Shown piece by piece: positions 58,380 to 64,000 of a stretch of DNA of 64,000 bases. The notes below the pieces were generated by a model. It did no database searches, was not told where the DNA came from, and worked only from the letters and a program-made list of their open reading frames with translations. Position numbers and translations under genes: made by a program. Origin of the DNA: Hydractinia symbiolongicarpus (Eukaryota; Cnidaria; Hydrozoa; Anthoathecata; Hydractiniidae); NCBI RefSeq assembly GCF_029227915.1, contig NC_079880.1:10505501-10569500 (forward strand). The letters run 5' to 3'. Position 1 is the first letter of the stretch; each line of letters begins with the position of its first letter.

Positions 58380-61150
58380 AGAAAAACAAAGCAAATACAA
58401 TATTTCGCAACGAAATGTCTAAAGACCTATTTTCCGAGACGGGTTTCCGATATTAGCTGTATATAGACGTCATATAAGAAAAACTAAATTTGACGTCATA
58501 TATTATTGTAGTACACAAATTACAGATGAAGAAAAACGCAAAAAGCACGCATAAGAGTTGTAAGTTAGTTTGTTAGGAGAAAAGGGAAAATTGATGTGTT
58601 ATGTGTTTCCGTGCTTTAGGCATGGAAAATCAAAAACTTTTGATATGCAAAAGTTTTCAAGTCTTGTGACGGTTTATCAAAAATATATCTCTTTTCATTA
58701 AAGTCATATGTTATAAAAAATCAACTTTTAACTAGTACCCTCTTCCCTCGCCTTTCTTAAAGTTTTTCTATACATTTTCTGTTATTGTTTCAGTAAGAGC
58801 ATGCTATCTACAGCGGTTTACTTTTTAAAAAATTTCGTAAGAAAATTTATTTTAAAAACTTTTAAAAAATTTGGTCAACAGACAGCAATTCTAATCCTTT
58901 TTTATAGAAAAAAATCTTTTAATCTTTGAATAACACTTTGTATTGTAACCTGATTGGCTATTTCTGGAAAACACGAAAGTTTAAAGCTCTATGTTGAAAT
59001 ATGCTCTATGGCGATATTTCAAACCTTTAGAATTATGAAAATTTTAGAAGAAAAACTAGGAGATTAGAGACAAGGGTAAAATGATCTTAAATCTTTAGGA
59101 GAAATTGACAATAAATTGAATTCATATCCTCGGCTCAAAGGATACGAATTCAAGGGGATGTTAGGGCCCTGGTCACAATATAATTTACTTAATTTTTCGT
59201 GATTCTATCTTGTTTTGTTGGTTTATTTATTAGCAATTCTAGTGAGCCATTTTATAATTACGTAAACAAACAAAATTCGCCATTTTTTTTACCACCCCCT
59301 ACCCCTTTAACGAATCGTTATAAATCTAGTACCACCAAAACACCCACCCATCCCCTTGTTATATAATAATTCGGATCTTAAGGCATCATCTATTTATTTC
59401 CTATATTACCAAAAACCTTAATGTAACAGATAGTCAGACAAACTAATGCTCCAATATGAGAAAAAGATATAACAAGGCCATTCTTTTAGCACACAAGATG
59501 ACAGTTTAGGTACTTTTTGCGTAAGCAAGAAAGTCATTAAAGATGTAGATCATACACAAAAATAATTAAAAAGAGCTCAACCTTAAGGTAATTACGAGAC
59601 ATTTCAAAGAGAAAATCTCTGTTACATAACAAAAGTGCTCTGATTAACCCCCTCCTCTCCAAACTTCCCTAAATTTTCGTAACAGTTCGTAACAAAAATG
59701 ATCATACCCCTACCCCTCAGGCGTCACGTAAAATTGAATGGCGCCTAACAGCTGCATATTTTGTTTAATCTTTGTATCTTGTTTCACATTACATCGTTGT
59801 ATCAAATAAGCCTTAAGAATTCATTATAGTGTTGCGAAAACCCTGTTTAAAATATTAAGCAGTCCCTATTTATGTACTGTTAGCACTAAGGAGCCTTGTT
59901 GCTAATAATTTGGAGTTCATTTAGAACATTTTTAACAGGGCCTTAATAAAAAAACATCATAGCATAAAGACACACGTTCGAGATGATAAATCCGATATAA
60001 TGATAGAATATAAAAATATATCCAAAACTGTGATATAATAAAGATAAAGCCATTTAGAACTGAATATTCAAAGGGGATATGAAACCTAACCATGAACCTG
60101 CCAATTTAAAGAATTAACTAATTGTTAAATAAATGGACTTAAGTCATGAGGGATCACTGAAAAACACTTCAGTCTTTACATCACTGCAAATGTCGTAAAT
60201 TAAAAAGCCTTATTAGGTTGGTTTCTGTTATAAGAGGCCTTTGCCTTTGGAGGTAAACAATTCTAGAAGCAGATAATGTTAGCTAGGAAACTTAAAATTG
60301 GTGCGAACTTATTTTAGCCAAAAAAAGGAGACGGCTGTTTTTTTTATTTTGATGATACGATTCTTTAAATGTGTTCTTAACGGATTTTACGTCACAGTTC
60401 ACGTGTCATTTTAATCAAACGTCATATAAAAAGATTGACCAATCAAATCTGCGTAAAAAGAAGTAACAAATTTGACGTCATATCAGGTGCAAAAGAAAAG
60501 AGACACACACATTACAAATGGATCAGATATACAGAATGGACGGCTCTCTGCGAAAAAAAAAAACGAATAGCGAAGATTATAAAGAAGAGAATCTCTCTAC
60601 GACGAATCCAGCTAGTGGAACTGTTAAAAACATACATATTTTCAAACGCACAACACATTTACAGCTTTAGCTAGAGGAAGGTAATGTAGCCAGCTACGAA
60701 GATATTTAGGTTGTTGTATTGAATACGAAGGTAAGTAAGTCAGTCGAAGGTAAGCAAGACTAATAATACGATAAAAAGTTGCAAAAGCTTCCTATTGTGT
60801 ATCATACTTGTTAGCTAGGTTTCCCAACACAGCAGTAAATAAAATAAACCAACTTGATCTAAATAACTTTCATACAAAAAATCCCAGTTCTATAAAATCA
60901 TCAACATTTGAATCATACTACTTTTATGGTACTCTTTACGTTTAATTTTATGCGAAACCTTCTTCGGCCACAAGATATTAAATATAAAATCGCTTATCAA
61001 TATAATCTCTTCGTGAATAAATGCTGTGTTTACTTCATAAACGAATTGTTTATCGAATGTGCCTTTCGAACGTTCAAGTACTTTAGAAAGACACCTGGTT
61101 TCCATTCACAAGGTTTTCTTTAAAAAACAGTCCTTGATTTTCGTAATTCG
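58380..61150. other. Probable EXTL3 intron, AT-rich
   Basis: Searched on the minus strand for the preceding EXTL3 exon (expected LNKVVVVWN-like block) without success. The frame at 60435-60674 shows no recognisable family. Confidence 0.4.
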
Positions 61151-61156
61151 AGAAAG

Positions 61157-64000
61157 GTATATGCGTTTATTATCTCGAAAATGGTTACTATATCGTTATG
61201 AAAATATATATTGCAGGGTTATTATTTCACTTCAATGAAGATGTTTAAGCAAAGATTTATCTGCGCTTATTATCTCGAAAATGGTTATTATATCGTTACG
61301 AAGATATATATTGCATGTTTAATATTTCATCGCAATGAAGATGTTTAAACCAAAGTTTTATATGTGTGTTTATTAATTTGAAAATAGTTATTCCATTGTT
61401 GCGAAGATATATATTGCATGTTTAATATTTCATCGCAATGAAGATGTTTAAGCGAAAGTTTTGTATGAGTTATTAATTCGAAAATGGTTATTATATCTGT
61501 AGCAAGATATATATTGCATGGTTATTATTTCACTTCAATGAAAATGTTTAAACCAAAGTTATATCTGTGTTTATTAAAATGGTTATTAAAATGTTTATTA
61601 CATCGTTATGAAGATATATATTGCATGGTTATTATTTCACTTCAATGAAGATGTTTAAACCAAAGTTTTATATTTTTATTAATTCAAAAATGGTTATTAC
61701 ATCGTTACGAAGATATATATTGCAGGGTTATTATTTCACCTCAATGAAAATGTTTAAACCAAAGTTATATCTGTGTTTATTAAAATGGTTATTAAAATGT
61801 TTATTACATCGTTATGAAGATATATATTGCATGGTTATTATTTCACTTCAATGAAGATGTTTAAACCAAAGTTTTATATGTTTATTAATTCAAAAATGGT
61901 TATTACATCGTTATGAAGATATATATTGCATGTTTATTATTTCACTTCAATGAAGATGTTTAAGCAAAGATTTATCTGCGCTTATTATCTCGAAAATGGT
62001 TATTATATCGTTATGAAGATATATATTGCATGGTAATCATTTGACCTCTATAAAGATGTTTAAACCAAAGTTTTATATGTTTAATAATTTATAAATGGTT
62101 ATTACATCGTTATGAAGATATATATTGCAGGGTTATTATTTCACTTCAATGAAGATGTTTAAGCGAAAGATTTATATGTTTATTAAATCGAAAATGGTTA
62201 TTATATCGTTATGAAGATATACCTTGCATGGTTATTATTTCACCTCTATGAAGATGTTTAAACCAAAGTTTTATATGTGTGTTTATTAATTTGAAAATAG
62301 TTATTCCATTGTTGTGAAGATATATATTGCATGTTTAATATTTCATCTCAATGAAGATGTTTAAGCGAAAGTTTTATATGAGTTATTAATTCGAAAATGG
62401 TTATTATATCTGTAGCAAGATATATATTGCATGGTTATCATTTCACCTCCATGAAAATGTTTAAACCAAAGTTTTATCTGTGTTTATTAAAATCGTTATT
62501 AAAATGGTTATTACATCGTTACGAAGATATATATTGCATGGTTATTATTTCACTTCAATGAAGATGTTTAAACCAAAGTTTTATCTGTGTTTATTATTTC
62601 TAAAATCGTTATTCCATTGTTGTGAAGATATATATTGCATGGTTAATATTTCATCTCAATGAAGATGTTTAAGCGAAAGTTTTGTATGAGTTATTAATTC
62701 TAAAATGGTTATTATATCGTTAGCAAGATATATATTGCATGGTTATCATTTCACCTCCATGAAAATGTTTAAACCAAAGTTTTATCTGTGTTTATTAAAA
62801 TCGTTATTAAAATGTTTATTACATCGTTACGAAGATATATATTGCATGGTTATTATTTCACTTCAATGAAGATGTTTAAACCAAAGTTTTATATGTTTAT
62901 TAATTCAAAAATGGTTATTACATCGTTACGAAGATATATATTGCATGGTTATTATTTCACTTCAATGAAGATGTTTAAGCGAAAGATTTATATGTTTATG
63001 AATTCGAAAATCCTTGTTGCATCGTTATGAAGATATATATTGCATGTTTATTATTTCATCTTAATGAAGATGTTTAAGCGAAAGATTTATCTGCGTTTAT
63101 TATCTCGAAAATGGTTATTATATCGGTATGAAAATATATCTTGCATGGTTATTATTTCACCTCAATGAAAATGTTTAAACCAAAGTTTTATCTGTGTTGA
63201 TTAAATCGAAAATGGTTATTATATCGTTATGAAGATATATATTGAATGTTTATTATTTTACCTCAATGAAGATGTTTAAACCAAAGTTTTATATGTTTAT
63301 TATTTCGAAAATCGTTATTACATCGTTATAAAGATATATAATGCATGGTTATTATTTCATCTTAATGAAGATGTTTAAGCGAAAGATTTATCTGCGTTTA
63401 TTATCTCGAAAATGGTTATTATATCGGTATGAAAATATATCTTGCATGGTTATTATTTCACCTCAATGAAAATGTTTAAACCAAAGTTTTATCTGTGTTG
63501 ATTAAATCGAAAATGGTTATTATATCGTTATGAAGATATATATTGAATGTTTATTATTTTACCTCAATGAAGATGTTTAAACCAAAGTTTTATATGTTTA
63601 TTATTTCGAAAATCGTTATTACATCGTTATGAAGATATATAATGCATGGTTATTATTTCATCTTAATGAAGATTTTTAAGAGAAAGATTTATCTGCGTTT
63701 ATTATCTCGAAAATGGTTATTATATCGGTATGAAAATATATATTGCAGGGTTATTATTTCACCTCAATGAAGATGTTTAAACCAAAGTTTTATCTGTGTT
63801 TATTAAATCGAAAATCGTTATTATATCGTTATGAAGATATATATTGCATGGTTATTATTTCACCTCCATGATGATGTTTAAATCAAAGTTTTATATGTGT
63901 GTTTATTAATTTGAAAATAGTTATTCCATTGTAGTGAAGATATATATTGCATGTTTAATATTTCATCTCAATGAAGATGTTCAAGCGAAAGTTTTGTATG
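61157..64000. repeat. ~100 bp satellite array, about 28 monomers, continues past window end
   Basis: Monomers of 99-107 bp share AAGATATATATTGCATGG, then TTATTATTTCAC, then AATGAAGATGTTTAA and CCAAAGTTTTAT. Variation in the last third (TATCTCG, AATTTG or TTAAAAT linkers) defines several monomer types that recur in order. From 63060 a 301 bp three-monomer higher-order unit occurs twice almost without change (63060-63360 and 63361-63661). The array is AT-rich and has few stops in some frames, giving spurious reading frames. Confidence 0.95.

Noticed and set aside
61621..63030. Open frames reading MVITSLRRYILHGYYFTSMK repeatedly
   Set aside because: They are translations of the satellite monomers; frame and length follow the repeat, with no gene signals.

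Overview
This is an AT-rich, intron-rich metazoan nuclear window with GT-AG introns, no operons and many short foldback elements. The gene set, intron density and transposon types fit a cnidarian best (possibly a hydrozoan). That is inference; the sequence alone does not fix the species.

Layout. 244-12568 (+): 18 exons giving the C-terminal 971 residues of a RIM-type active-zone scaffold (PDZ, C2A, C2B); the N-terminal zinc-finger part lies upstream of the window. 14878-20689 (+): a complete eight-exon eEF1B delta gene, the guanine-nucleotide exchange subunit of elongation factor 1. 20690-26956: no host gene found; repeat-rich, with a decayed Harbinger-like element carrying the starts of two proteins, small foldback elements, and a ~545 bp element with long inverted repeats. 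26959-30435: a structurally complete pogo/Tigger-type transposon (TA target duplication, 41 bp perfect inverted termini, 42-bp-phased subterminal repeats). It carries two divergent genes: a DDD transposase with an intron, and a HIRAN-domain protein with a canonical PCNA-binding PIP box. 33456-35273 (-): an intronless HTH_psq gene with a TATA box. 36-46 kb: AT-rich, almost featureless, with one candidate first exon at 38.1 kb. 46925-51774 (-): a complete seven-exon ENKD1-like (enkurin domain) cilium/centrosome gene. 52480-54715: an internally deleted non-LTR reverse transcriptase relic and a tRNA-derived SINE. 56397-58375 (-): the last four exons of an exostosin-like glycosyltransferase (EXTL3 type). 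61150-64000: a ~100 bp satellite with a local 301 bp higher-order repeat, running off the end of the window.

The host genes are functionally unrelated (synapse, translation, transcription, cilium, heparan sulphate) and each has its own promoter. The most unusual unit is the two-gene pogo element. Its accessory protein joins a domain known in HLTF to bind 3'-OH DNA ends to a PCNA-docking peptide, which suggests coupling of transposition to replication forks or gap repair. Its divergent promoter has a dyad motif repeated every ~50 bp; the same motif sits the same distance upstream of an ORF start in the unrelated Harbinger-like relic. Exon boundaries were assigned by hand from splice consensus, reading-frame continuity and family similarity recalled from memory; no database search was run.
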